Shown: positions 1-7,731 of the stretch, piece after piece
Numbering within the stretch: the stretch's first letter is position 1
Layout: each line of letters starts with the position of its first letter
Assembly: GCA_021817025.1 (NCBI GenBank)
Contig: JAKAWF010000029.1
Coordinates: 1-21,713 of the forward strand
DNA length: 21,713 nucleotides
Origin: a bacterium
GTDB taxonomy: Bacteria; Chloroflexota; Dormibacteria; UBA8260; Bog-877
Direction of reading: 5' to 3'
The notes under the pieces: model-generated
Told to the model about the DNA's origin: nothing
Databases searched by the model: none
What the model saw: the letters and a program-made list of their open reading frames with translations, nothing else
Made by a program: the position numbers and the translations under genes

Positions 1-1317
1 CACTGTAAAAGACGAGGCTGAATCAAAACCCACTCCGTCGCAACGGCGTAACACATCTCTAAGCACCACGCCACACACTCGACCCTGACACCACCCCATG
101 CCGCACCGCGTAGACGTCTTCAGTTCATTCAGGGAGCGGGCGCCACGCCCGATAGCGGAGGTAACAGCGCTATACGGGACGTTCTCGCAACGGCACACGA
201 TGGTGTCGTCCTTAAGCCGTGGCAACACATCGAGAGAGTTTACAAACGGGGCCAATAGTCTGCGGGCGAACTGTCTCTCATTCCTGAGCCGCGCGCCCGT
301 CTCGCGCGCTGCCCTGCGCATCATCACACTGTTTGCGCCATGTAGATACATCGCCGCCCCCAGCCCCGCCATGTCACCCTCAAGCTCGGCTGCTCTCACC
401 CCTCCTAGTCCACACACTTCGCCGGCGAGAAACAACCCGGCCGTCGTGCTCTGCTGCATGGCATCCACGACGGGGACGAATTGCCTCAGTGTCGTTTCCC
501 ACACCATCTCGCAGCCACCAAGCTGTGCGAGCTCAGTCGCCACCGAAAACCCGTATCCAACGCACAGTACATCGACTTCGAAGTGGAGCTCCTGGCCCGA
601 CCTCTGCTTACGAAGCACGGCGCCTTCCACCTTTTCCTCGCCCAGTGCCCTCTCCACGACCACGCCGCTCAGGACCGGAATCCGATATCGAGCTAGCTCC
701 ACTAGGTACCGAGTGACCTCGGGCCACCTGCGCCAACGCACAGCAACAGACCTGCCCACTCTGACGAGATCTGCTCTTCGAAGGCCCTCGGCCACGCCCA
801 GCACCTGTGTCCCAGCCTTCGCAAGCGAAACAGCCACCGGCAACAGCAGCGGCCCCGAACCCACAACCAACGCCCGTCGCCCCGGCATGACCCGCTGCCC
901 CTTCGTCAGCGCCTGTGCTCCTCCAGCCGTTACTACGCCCACCTTGGTCCAGCCGGGAAAGGCAACCGGCCGATCGTACGCCCCGGTCGCCAGGACCACC
1001 GCACCCGCATCCACGACTGAGGTACTGCCACCCTTCTCAAGCGACAGCCGCGTCCCCTCGATGTTCCATACACTCGTACTAAGTCGCAACTCTACCGCAT
1101 TCTGCAGTCTGGCGATCACAGCAGCCCCAGCTCGCTCCTGGTACGACAACGGGGCCCCCTCACCCCGTCCCACCGCCCGTTGGCGGTAGTACTGACCGCC
1201 AGCTTCAGGGCTCTCGTCAATGACCACAACATGCAGCCCCAGCGCCGATGCGCGCATAGCTGCTGCCATACCAGCGGGGCCAGCCCCTACCACTGCCACA
1301 TCCACCCGCTCAGGCAT
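1..1317 (-). CDS. NAD/FAD-binding subunit of a heterotrimeric amino-acid (opine/hydroxyproline-type) dehydrogenase, C-terminus cut by window edge
   Basis: This is the flavoprotein subunit that takes electrons from the partner DAO-type oxidase subunit, as in opine oxidase OoxA and the alpha subunit of D-hydroxyproline dehydrogenase. The reading frame is open from an ATG at 1317 to base 1 (439 codons). It begins MPERVDVAVVGAGPAGMAAA, a dinucleotide-binding GxGxxG motif, followed by a GGQYYRQ segment. A second GSGPLLLPVA nucleotide-binding motif lies near residue 155, and VFLAGEVCGLGG-like residues (seen as LFLAGEVCGLGG) close the second Rossmann fold. The C-terminal part carries a BFD-like [2Fe-2S] motif, CRCENVPY then RCGMGWCQGRVC. 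Family members are about 460-490 aa, so only a short tail is missing. The ATG overlaps the stop of the ferredoxin-like subunit by 8 nt, which indicates translational coupling. The family call is secure; the substrate is unknown. Confidence 0.9.
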   Translation of the reverse strand, partial: MPERVDVAVVGAGPAGMAAAMRASALGLHVVVIDESPEAGGQYYRQRAVGRGEGAPLSYQERAGAAVIARLQNAVELRLSTSVWNIEGTRLSLEKGGSTSVVDAGAVVLATGAYDRPVAFPGWTKVGVVTAGGAQALTKGQRVMPGRRALVVGSGPLLLPVAVSLAKAGTQVLGVAEGLRRADLVRVGRSVAVRWRRWPEVTRYLVELARYRIPVLSGVVVERALGEEKVEGAVLRKQRSGQELHFEVDVLCVGYGFSVATELAQLGGCEMVWETTLRQFVPVVDAMQQSTTAGLFLAGEVCGLGGVRAAELEGDMAGLGAAMYLHGANSVMMRRAARETGARLRNERQFARRLLAPFVNSLDVLPRLKDDTIVCRCENVPYSAVTSAIGRGARSLNELKTSTRCGMGWCQGRVCGVVLRDVLRRCDGVGFDSASSFTV

Positions 1318-1618
1318 CACTGGCATCCCGCGGATCCCCGGTCCGAATCTCCATACCCTCCGACACCTCGGTAAGGCATGCTCTACTGCCTGGTACCCCG
1401 TTGACCTCTACAGCACACTCGTAGCACACACCGATGCAACAGAACACGCCGCGGTTGCGACCAGTGCCACTGCTGACCCGGCCCCTGAGAGCCAATAGAG
1501 CAACTGCAACTGTCTCAGAAGGCCAGCAGTCCACTCCCGCTCCGTCCACAGTCAAGTGAATAGGCGGCAACCCCGACCGCGCCATACGTCGCACACCGCC
1601 CTCTCTTTGTATCACCAC
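1310..1618 (-). CDS. (2Fe-2S)-binding small subunit of the dehydrogenase
   Basis: This 102-aa protein is the small ferredoxin-like subunit of the heterotrimeric amine/imino-acid dehydrogenase, equivalent to HcnA, the LhpF-type subunit, or the N-terminal Fer2_4 domain of sarcosine oxidase alpha. The cluster ligands are visible as C60-x4-C65-x2-C68-x12-C81 in the segment GVFCCIGVCYECAV followed by GSRACLTEV. An extra Cys at 61 sits beside the first ligand. It lies 6 nt downstream of the DAO subunit and overlaps the flavoprotein subunit by 8 nt, so the three form one translationally coupled unit. Two GTG codons are adjacent at the start (1618 and 1615), and an AGGAGAGG motif abuts the first, so the second GTG may be the real start. 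The role is electron transfer from the DAO-type FAD/FMN centre. Confidence 0.88.
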   Translation of the reverse strand: MVIQREGGVRRMARSGLPPIHLTVDGAGVDCWPSETVAVALLALRGRVSSGTGRNRGVFCCIGVCYECAVEVNGVPGSRACLTEVSEGMEIRTGDPRDASDA

Positions 1619-1624
1619 CCTCTC

Positions 1625-2818
1625 CTACTGTCGGCGCAGTAACTCAAACCGCCCAGGACTAAACGGCTCTAGGGCAACTGGGCTTGCGTGCCCCACCACC
1701 ATTCCAGCAATAATCTCCGCTGTTCCAACGCTCATCATGACGCCGCCGCCCTCATGCCCTGTTGCGAGGAGAACACGCGGATGTTTCGGGAGTGGCCCAA
1801 TAATCGGAACGTGATCGCTTGACATCGGACGGAGTCCGGCGTATGTCCGCAAAACCCGTGCCGATCCAAGCCCCGGGTAAAACTCCAGAGCGCGGCGCAC
1901 TATCTTGCTCACGACATCCATCTCGGAGGCACGCTCCAAAGTGTCCACCACTACGCGACTGCTCCCGAGCAAAATGGTACCGGCTCGCGTTGACTCGACC
2001 ACGGCGGCGATTAGTAACGACTTCGCGTCGCTCTCAACCGTCTTGAAGTAGTTAGCCTCCATCACCTTGTGGTTCACCCGCACGGATGCGCCAGCCAAGA
2101 CCACTACATGGCCCTTGCGAGCCACCACGGGCACGCGCGCTCCGAGCATCCTTCCCAAAGCAGGAGTCCACACCCCGGCCGCCATCACTAACCACCGAGC
2201 GCGTAACTCACGGCGTGTCGTAGTAACCACGACACAGTCCGTGTCGTCGACGAGCCCAATTACCTCTTCATGCTCAAGGACACTTGCACCGTACTGTCTT
2301 GCCGCATGCAATAGTGCCCCCGTCGCTGCTCGTGGTTCAATCTGCGCGTCGTCTGGAAATAAGGCGGCCCTAGCCACAGGGCCTGTAAGCCCCGGCTCAA
2401 GTGCACGGAGCTCGTTATCGCTGAGCCACTCGTAATTGACCCCCCGAGCTCCCAGCCAACGGCATCGTTGTTCCGCGGAGGCGAGGCCTTCGGGCTCCGA
2501 TATCACCATCAGGCTACCCTTCCGACAATACTCTACGTCGGTCCCTGTCTCTTCCGCGACCGCGTCTGCCACGACCGGCCACATCGACGCGCACCACTGC
2601 GCCAACGCAAAGTCAGCCTCGAATCCTCGGTCCCACAGCACCAGGTTCCCCTCGCCAGCGCCAGACGTTCCCCTCGCCGCGCCCTCGCGCTCCACTACCC
2701 ACACGTCGACCCCTGCGCGCGCGAGCGCCCGCGCGCACGCAGCCCCCACAATTCCACTACCCACTACGACCACGTCCGCCTCTACCACCATCGGCTCGTA
2801 GGTCAAGGCGTCAGTCAT
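1625..2818 (-). CDS. DAO-family FAD-dependent oxidoreductase, catalytic subunit of the dehydrogenase
   Basis: This is the catalytic beta subunit of an OoxB / D-hydroxyproline dehydrogenase-like enzyme, which oxidises a secondary or N-substituted amino acid at the C-N bond. The N-terminus has the FAD motif DVVVVGSGIVGAACARALA. The middle has the DAO-type substrate domain (YCRKGSLMV, IEPRAATGALL), then a WLVMAAGVWTPALG stretch. The C-terminus has the typical YAGLRPMSSDHVPIIGPLP and ATGHEGGGVMMSVGTAEII segments. The ATG at 2818 follows a GGGTGGG ribosome-binding motif and gives 397 aa; an in-frame TTG at 2833 is less likely. The two smaller subunits lie immediately downstream. A gap of 298 bp upstream to the DUF3147 gene contains no convincing gene and could hold an internal promoter. 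Glycine oxidase, sarcosine oxidase beta and opine oxidase are alternatives within the family; the trimeric context favours the opine/hydroxyproline group. Confidence 0.88.
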   Translation of the reverse strand: MTDALTYEPMVVEADVVVVGSGIVGAACARALARAGVDVWVVEREGAARGTSGAGEGNLVLWDRGFEADFALAQWCASMWPVVADAVAEETGTDVEYCRKGSLMVISEPEGLASAEQRCRWLGARGVNYEWLSDNELRALEPGLTGPVARAALFPDDAQIEPRAATGALLHAARQYGASVLEHEEVIGLVDDTDCVVVTTTRRELRARWLVMAAGVWTPALGRMLGARVPVVARKGHVVVLAGASVRVNHKVMEANYFKTVESDAKSLLIAAVVESTRAGTILLGSSRVVVDTLERASEMDVVSKIVRRALEFYPGLGSARVLRTYAGLRPMSSDHVPIIGPLPKHPRVLLATGHEGGGVMMSVGTAEIIAGMVVGHASPVALEPFSPGRFELLRRQ

Positions 2819-3116
2819 GTCGGACCCACCCAATACGCACTGCCGCGTAACCGTTGAAGCGTGTCACTGCCTGCCAACACTACCCAACCTTCGGTTCTTG
2901 AGCCAATGCTCACCTATCCATCTGGCACCAGCCGACACTTGCACACATTCGCTCACGACGCACCCACACCGTCAAACCACTGTTTTTGCCCACCACTACC
3001 CCAGCTTCCTGCCAGTTCCTGTCGAGTGCCACCAGCGCGACTCGAGCCAACGGCATGCCCAGGTACCCACCCGGACACGCAGTGCGGCGATACGCCGAAT
3101 GGAAAGACTGCCATCC

Positions 3117-3449
3117 TCACAGCCTAACGACCAATATTGCGATCCCAATCCACGCGGTCAATGCTACTATCGGAACAGCCACCAGCGGTAATCCCAGCCG
3201 GTATGCGTACCAGGCGACCAGCAGGTACCCAGCAACCGCGAGTAGGGAAGGAATGGTCCGCACTGCCACGTCCGCAGCCGCCCCCCTCCCGTCAGCCTGG
3301 CCCACCGCAAGCAGGGAGACCACCGCTACAATCGGCACCGTTGCTAGGACAGCAGCCAGCCTCGCCCCAAATTGATGGGCCACCACTGGCACCGAGGCCA
3401 CGATCGCCCCGCCCACAACGCCCCTGATGGCGATACTTAGAATACTCAT
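3117..3449 (-). CDS. small four-helix membrane protein, DUF3147/GlpM-like
   Basis: This 110-aa protein is almost entirely hydrophobic. It shows about four membrane segments: an N-terminal IRGVVGGAIVASVPVVAHQF helix, LAAVLATVPIVAVVSLLAVG, a PSLLAVAGYLLVAWYAYRLG helix, and a C-terminal VAVPIVALTAWIGIAILVV helix. The spacing, the VPIVAVVSLLAVGQADG loop and the length resemble DUF3147 (GlpM-like) proteins, whose function is not established. It starts with ATG at 3449, 7 nt after the stop of the short ketosynthase-like gene, with a weak ribosome-binding site. Its position inside the catabolic cluster suggests a transport accessory or membrane-protective role, but this is inference. The family assignment is from recognition of the pattern, not a search. 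Confidence 0.6.
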   Translation of the reverse strand: MSILSIAIRGVVGGAIVASVPVVAHQFGARLAAVLATVPIVAVVSLLAVGQADGRGAAADVAVRTIPSLLAVAGYLLVAWYAYRLGLPLVAVPIVALTAWIGIAILVVRL

Positions 3450-3456
3450 CCCAGTG

Positions 3457-3708
3457 CTACGGCTGGAAACCTACTCTCGCTAACCTAGAGTCGGACGGCC
3501 TCCCTAGCGCCCCCTCGGGCTTAGTCACTAATGCCAGCGCCTCTGAAACATAGCGAACGTCGCTGTCGTGAAGCCCGCGGGACCCAATCCCGACCGGATC
3601 CGGGCGACTTGCTCCTAGCCCACACCGGGCCGTCGATAGTGAACTAACCAGATCTGGACCCCAGGCAGCCGCCGTGCCTAGCACGGCGACGCGACCAATG
3701 CCGCTCAT
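3457..3708 (-). CDS. short protein resembling a ketosynthase N-terminus, possibly truncated
   Basis: This 83-aa frame begins with ATG at 3708, one nucleotide after the TAG of the dehydrogenase gene upstream, so it is probably translated by coupling. It starts MSGIGRVAVLGTAAAWGPDL and continues with a RCGLG turn and a DSDVRYVSEALALV helix, ending in ARVGF. This order resembles the first 80 residues of beta-ketoacyl synthases (RVxVTGxGxxxxLGxD, a GxSGxG turn, then an RYxxxAxxxAL helix and a RVGxxxG strand). Nothing matching the active-site Cys half follows in frame, so it would be a truncated relic or a small protein of its own. The similarity is weak and rests on pattern recognition. A hypothetical protein is an equally fair label. 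Confidence 0.4.
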   Translation of the reverse strand: MSGIGRVAVLGTAAAWGPDLVSSLSTARCGLGASRPDPVGIGSRGLHDSDVRYVSEALALVTKPEGALGRPSDSRLARVGFQP

Positions 3709-3709
3709 G

Positions 3710-4495
3710 CTACACAATTGATTCGCCTCCGTCCACAAACACATTCTGGCCGGTGACGTGACGCGCCTCCGATGACAGCAGATAAAGCACAGCACTGGAC
3801 ACATCTTCGGGCTCAGCCACCCGCCGCAACGGAATACCCACGCGGAAGTCCTTCAAGGAACCGAAGAGTTTTCCTTCCACTACTTGCTCGCCATCCTGGG
3901 CACGCGAAAGGGCCATCATAGGGGTGTTGACTACACCTGGCGAAACTGAGTTCACGCGGACTCCTACGCCAGCTAGCTCCAGTGCCAGAACCCGCGTTAG
4001 CTGCAGCACACCCGCCTTGCTAATGCAATACGCACTCTGGCCCATCCTCGGAGCCTGCCCCGAAAGTGAGGCAATCATGACAATCGATCCCGCCCCCCGT
4101 GCGGACATCACGCGCGCCCCCTCTCTAGCGACGACAAATGCGCCCCACAGATTCGCTTTGGTTACACTCTCCCACTGTTCATCATCGACCTCTACAATGC
4201 GGCGCGACACCATCCGCACCCCCGCGCAATTGACCAAGCCGTCCAACCGGCCGTAGGTCGCAGAAATCTCCGACAGACTCCTGGACACCGCAGGACTGTC
4301 AGCAATATCTACATCAACCACAAGTGGTGGGCGTCCACCGGCCTTGACCGTGTCCTCAACCGTTCCCGCCGCCGCCCCGGCATCAGTGTCAAGAACTACT
4401 ACCTGTGCCCCCTCGCTCCCCAGTTGACGGCACACCGCGCGGCCGATGCCGCCCCCGCCACCTGTCACAACCATTACCTGTGAGTCGAACCGCAT
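3710..4495 (-). CDS. short-chain dehydrogenase/reductase (SDR), probably NAD-dependent
   Basis: This is a classical SDR of 261 aa. From the ATG at 4495 the cofactor motif TGGGGGIG spans residues 11-18, and Asp36 at the end of strand beta2 favours NAD(H) over NADP(H). NCAG at 89-92, Asn115, Ser143, Tyr156 and Lys160 (SAYCISK) give a complete catalytic tetrad. The C-terminus ends with the usual VTGQNVFVDGG. The start is chosen because AAAGGAGG lies 5-6 nt upstream of this ATG; a longer in-frame reading to 4546 has an atypical basic N-terminus. It would oxidise or reduce a hydroxyl/keto intermediate of the pathway served by the importer and dehydrogenase around it. It lies 114 nt downstream of the DUF6282 gene. 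Confidence 0.88.
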   Translation of the reverse strand: MRFDSQVMVVTGGGGGIGRAVCRQLGSEGAQVVVLDTDAGAAAGTVEDTVKAGGRPPLVVDVDIADSPAVSRSLSEISATYGRLDGLVNCAGVRMVSRRIVEVDDEQWESVTKANLWGAFVVAREGARVMSARGAGSIVMIASLSGQAPRMGQSAYCISKAGVLQLTRVLALELAGVGVRVNSVSPGVVNTPMMALSRAQDGEQVVEGKLFGSLKDFRVGIPLRRVAEPEDVSSAVLYLLSSEARHVTGQNVFVDGGESIV

Positions 4496-4609
4496 CCGAC
4501 GCCTCCTTTTGCCACGCCCTGCAAGATGCGCAACACCACTCCGCATCTCACACGTCCGATCATGACGAAGCTGCCCAATGCATACTCCAAGCTATACACC
4601 CGACCTGCT

Positions 4610-5938
4610 TCACCCTTCGGGTGAAGCTCGCACCGCGCCGTCCGCTCCATCCACCTCACGGTGCCGCCCTCGACTCGAGCCAGAATCCCCCAGACTACGG
4701 CTAGCCGCTTCTGGCATCCAACGGCTGTGGGCCCGCTCCCTCGCCTGGGGGTCGGCTTGCGGATAACCCCTAAATCGCGAGTACGCGCTGTGGACCGGCC
4801 ATCCCGGATGAGCAGGAGTGCCCAATTCCGGGGGCGGTTCCATACCCAGGTGGTCTGCCGGCCCGACCTGGAACACTTGATAGAGTTCCTCCTTCGTGCA
4901 TCCATAGCTCAGCAGCAGCTTCACCATCCACCGCAATGCCACTATGTGTGGAAAGTTCTGAAATTGCCCAACGTCCGAGCCGAAGACGCAATTAGACGCA
5001 CCGACCTCCTTGACTTGCTCGGCTGCGAACAGAGGCCCGTCTTCATGGAGCGGAAATGCCTCAGCGCCCAGCCCAGACAGCATGAGTTTGACCCCGAGCT
5101 CCGCCTGCATCACCATTTGGCGAATGGAATGCTTTGAGTGAATGTGGGCGGGATGCACCGCCTCCATGTGCCGCACACCCAGCTCCCGGGCCTCGGTGAA
5201 CAAACGATAGGCATCTTCAAACGGATAGTGCCCACAAGCCAATACCAGGTCGTTGTCTGCAACTATCCTGAGGATTTCCTTAAGCTCCGGTAGCACGCGC
5301 CCGCGGTCATCCAGCAGCCGCAGGCCGCTACCAGTCTGGTCGTCATAAACCACACGCCGGTGGTGGTACGAGTCCACCATTGGCATCCAGACGTACCTCA
5401 TCCCGGGAAATCCCAGACACTTGCGTACCGCGTCCGCATTAAGGCCACCCTGAGAATAGTTCAGTGTCACGCCACCGAGGCATGTCACCGCTCGGAGTCC
5501 CTTTGATTGCGCGTATGCGTCAGCTAGCTTCTGTACCAAGGCGTTGCGTGACGCTGACGGAGTGTACCAGGTCTTCACGACCATCGCGCGCACACCCGCG
5601 TCAGTATAGTCGTACGCAAGGTCATCCTCGAGCATTAGCCGCTCGAATGGGTCCGATCCACCATGAGCATGAATGTCGATAGAGTTGCTCACAATGTCAT
5701 CCACGTCCTGCTCCGTGTACTTCACCCCGGCAAGGAACCGAGCGTACTGAATGTTTGCGTGGCGCACCTGTCGTCTCGCGAGCCAATCGCGCACCTCATC
5801 CGGGACGTTTTCATCTGGGGCGATGTATTCCTTGACCCTCTCAACACGTTCGTCCGAAACTCTGACTTCCAGGATTTGGCGAAGCGAGAGCTCTTCTTCG
5901 GGCGTCACGCTCTCACGCGCAATCACGTCATCACTCAC
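4610..5938 (-). CDS. DUF6282 family amidohydrolase-like protein
   Basis: This 442-aa protein has a TIM-barrel amidohydrolase look. DIHAHGGSDPFER gives an HxH pair (His90, His92), as in DUF6282 proteins. VVKTWYTP contains Lys122, where related hydrolases carry a metal-bridging carbamylated lysine. ACGHYPFEDA (His237), EAVHPAHIHSKHS (His262, 265, 267) and FGSDVGQ (Asp322) supply the remaining candidate metal ligands. A roughly 90-residue N-terminal extension precedes the barrel, and about 70 residues of Ser/Arg/Gly-rich tail follow HLGM near residue 370; the tail does not look like a folded domain. Translation starts with GTG at 5938, overlapping the RpiR stop by 8 nt. By family analogy it should hydrolyse a C-N bond in the imported compound; no substrate is known for the family that I can name with confidence. 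Confidence 0.75.
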   Translation of the reverse strand: MSDDVIARESVTPEEELSLRQILEVRVSDERVERVKEYIAPDENVPDEVRDWLARRQVRHANIQYARFLAGVKYTEQDVDDIVSNSIDIHAHGGSDPFERLMLEDDLAYDYTDAGVRAMVVKTWYTPSASRNALVQKLADAYAQSKGLRAVTCLGGVTLNYSQGGLNADAVRKCLGFPGMRYVWMPMVDSYHHRRVVYDDQTGSGLRLLDDRGRVLPELKEILRIVADNDLVLACGHYPFEDAYRLFTEARELGVRHMEAVHPAHIHSKHSIRQMVMQAELGVKLMLSGLGAEAFPLHEDGPLFAAEQVKEVGASNCVFGSDVGQFQNFPHIVALRWMVKLLLSYGCTKEELYQVFQVGPADHLGMEPPPELGTPAHPGWPVHSAYSRFRGYPQADPQARERAHSRWMPEAASRSLGDSGSSRGRHREVDGADGAVRASPEG

Positions 5939-6872
5939 CCACTGTCTCCTTCACAACTTGACTGTCACCTTCGACCATGGGGTCGCTCGTATCTCCACCC
6001 GGGCCGGTCCCTATCACCGGCACGAGTACTCCTTCCTCGGCAAAACGATGATGCAAGGCCTCTCCGGCGTCCTGGCCGGCCCGCCTCTTCACCACTGCCA
6101 CCCGATCGGCAAGCAGCTCGAGAATTGCCACAATCGCCACCACGGAGAATGACAGTGCGTACCCCTGGGCCGGCGCGACCAACACGTGGTGCGCGCAACG
6201 TGCAACGGGACCTCGAGGAGAGGCCGTCACCGCCACCACGGTTGCTCCTCGCGAACGGGCTAACTTCAGTGTCTCCACCGTTGTAGTGAATTCCATCCAT
6301 AGTCCAATGCCGACCACCGTGTCGCCGCGCCCCAGGTCCGCAAGTCCAATGGTGCGGTCCACGCCGCTACAAGGCGTAAATTCCGCCCGCAATCCGGCAA
6401 ACCGCAGCATTCGCACCATAAGCTGGGCCAGGCTCGCCGACACGCTCTCACCACAAACGTAAACTCGCCTCGCTTCCACGAGGTGAGTTGCTATACCCTC
6501 AATCGCCAACCGTGCCTCGGATGTCCTGTGCAGGTTCATCAGGTGCTGCGCGTGCAGCGCTCCACCTTCTATGTCCTTCCGGTCCGCCAGTTCCGCTTGG
6601 AGGCCAGCCCTCATGAGGTACGCTGCCCGTATGTCCCGCTGCAGCTCCAAGTACCCGGAATAGTCCAGCGCCTTACAGAACCGCATGATAGTGCCGGTAG
6701 TGACACCAACGCGTGCCGCCACGTACCTAATTGAGCCGAAGGCGAACACCTCCGGCCCAGCTAGAACCGCACGGCCCAGCGCCCTTTGCTGTCGCGGCAG
6801 CTCATCGATCCGCTTGGCCAGAAGCGTCATGATGTCGTCATCGTTGCCCCGCTCTCGAAGCGGTTCACTCAC
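5931..6872 (-). CDS. MurR/RpiR family transcriptional regulator (HTH_6 + SIS)
   Basis: This 313-aa protein carries an N-terminal RpiR-type helix-turn-helix, with IRYVAARVGVTTGTIMRFCK at about residues 48-67. A SIS phosphosugar-binding domain follows from about 120 to 270 (VYVCGESVSASLAQLM, DTVVGIGLWMEFTTTVETL, GATVVAVTASPRGPVARCA). RpiR regulators usually sense phosphorylated sugars or amino-sugars, so the ligand here may be a sugar-linked amine or a phosphorylated intermediate. It sits between the importer ATPase and the DUF6282 gene, overlapping both by 8 nt (GTGAGTGA at each junction), and starts with GTG. It is the only regulator in the cluster and is the likely controller of the promoter at 10109-10137. 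The last 45 residues beyond the SIS domain are unstructured-looking. Confidence 0.9.
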   Translation of the reverse strand: MSEPLRERGNDDDIMTLLAKRIDELPRQQRALGRAVLAGPEVFAFGSIRYVAARVGVTTGTIMRFCKALDYSGYLELQRDIRAAYLMRAGLQAELADRKDIEGGALHAQHLMNLHRTSEARLAIEGIATHLVEARRVYVCGESVSASLAQLMVRMLRFAGLRAEFTPCSGVDRTIGLADLGRGDTVVGIGLWMEFTTTVETLKLARSRGATVVAVTASPRGPVARCAHHVLVAPAQGYALSFSVVAIVAILELLADRVAVVKRRAGQDAGEALHHRFAEEGVLVPVIGTGPGGDTSDPMVEGDSQVVKETVGE

Positions 6873-7731
6873 GCCCCTCGCCTCCCACTGAACTCACCGC
6901 ACCAGTTCCACCTACCCGCGAAGTGCCTCGCGCCGAGAGCCCACTGTCTAGAACTCGGTCCAGAAAGGCACGAGTCCGCTCCTGCGCAGGGCTCGCAAAT
7001 ACCGATTCCGCACGTCCCGTCTCTATTATGTGACCGTCAACCATGACTGCCAGCTGGGTTGCTACGTGGCGCGCGAAACCCATTTCGTGCGTCACGACGA
7101 CCATCGTCATCCCTTCAGACGCCAGCCGCTGCATCACAGAAAGCACCTCACCAACTAGCTCGGGGTCAAGCGCTGAAGTCACCTCGTCAAAAAAGATTAT
7201 TCTCCTATCCATAGCGAGTTCCCGTGCGATTGCCACACGCTGCTGCTGTCCACCGGAGAGTCTCGCCGGATAGTCCGCTGCTGCTCCAGACATAGCGACG
7301 CGCTCAAGCGCTCCTTCCGCTCGCTCTCTCGCCTCCATCCGACTACAACGCAGGACCCTGTGGGGACCCAACATCACGTTTTGCATCACTGTCATGTGCC
7401 GAAAAAGCGTGTAGTGTTGAAAGACAGTGCCGACCTGTCTGCGCAAGGCCGTGAAGTGCGGTCCTCTGCGCACCTGCCCCCGACTATCAGCGTACTCAAA
7501 TACCTCCCCCGCGACGACTACCTTGCCGCGCTGGAATGGCTCCAGGCCGGCTGCGACGCGGCAAAGGGTGCTCTTGCCTGAACCACTAGGCCCAATTATG
7601 GCCAGGGCTTCAGAGTGGCCGACGGTCAAGTCAACTCCCTCGAAGACGACCTTCTGGCCATATGCCTTGGCGAGGCCGTGAAGCTCCAATTCAGGGCTAC
7701 CAATGAGTCTGCCGGCGCTACTGACGGTCAT
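6865..7731 (-). CDS. polar amino acid ABC transporter ATP-binding protein
   Basis: This is the ATPase of a GlnQ/HisP-type importer, 288 aa. It shows Walker A GPSGSGKST (47-55), the Q-loop in VFQHYTLF (Gln105), signature LSGGQQQR (from 158), Walker B IIFFDE (Asp182, Glu183) and the H-loop His215 in VVTHEMGFAR. The usual DEPTSALDPE reads DEVTSALDPE here, a Pro-to-Val change next to the catalytic Glu. The protein extends about 35 residues past the normal GlnQ end with a Gly/Ser-rich tail. The ATG overlaps the permease stop by 4 nt (ATGA), and the gene overlaps the regulator by 8 nt. It energises import of the compound bound by the lipoprotein at 8846-9766. Confidence 0.93.
   Translation of the reverse strand: MTVSSAGRLIGSPELELHGLAKAYGQKVVFEGVDLTVGHSEALAIIGPSGSGKSTLCRVAAGLEPFQRGKVVVAGEVFEYADSRGQVRRGPHFTALRRQVGTVFQHYTLFRHMTVMQNVMLGPHRVLRCSRMEARERAEGALERVAMSGAAADYPARLSGGQQQRVAIARELAMDRRIIFFDEVTSALDPELVGEVLSVMQRLASEGMTMVVVTHEMGFARHVATQLAVMVDGHIIETGRAESVFASPAQERTRAFLDRVLDSGLSARGTSRVGGTGAVSSVGGEGRE

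Noticed and set aside
98..1189. Plus-strand open frame of 363 codons at the left edge
   Set aside because: It is antisense to the clearly recognisable flavoprotein subunit (GAGPAG, BFD-type cysteines) and gives a Ser/Pro/Thr-rich, domain-free product.
2834..3116. Short minus-strand frame (MPLARVALVALDRNW...) and a TTGACG box in the gap before the dehydrogenase genes
   Set aside because: The frame of about 48 codons has no recognisable domain, and the matching -10 (GCGAAT) is poor, so neither a gene nor a promoter can be supported.
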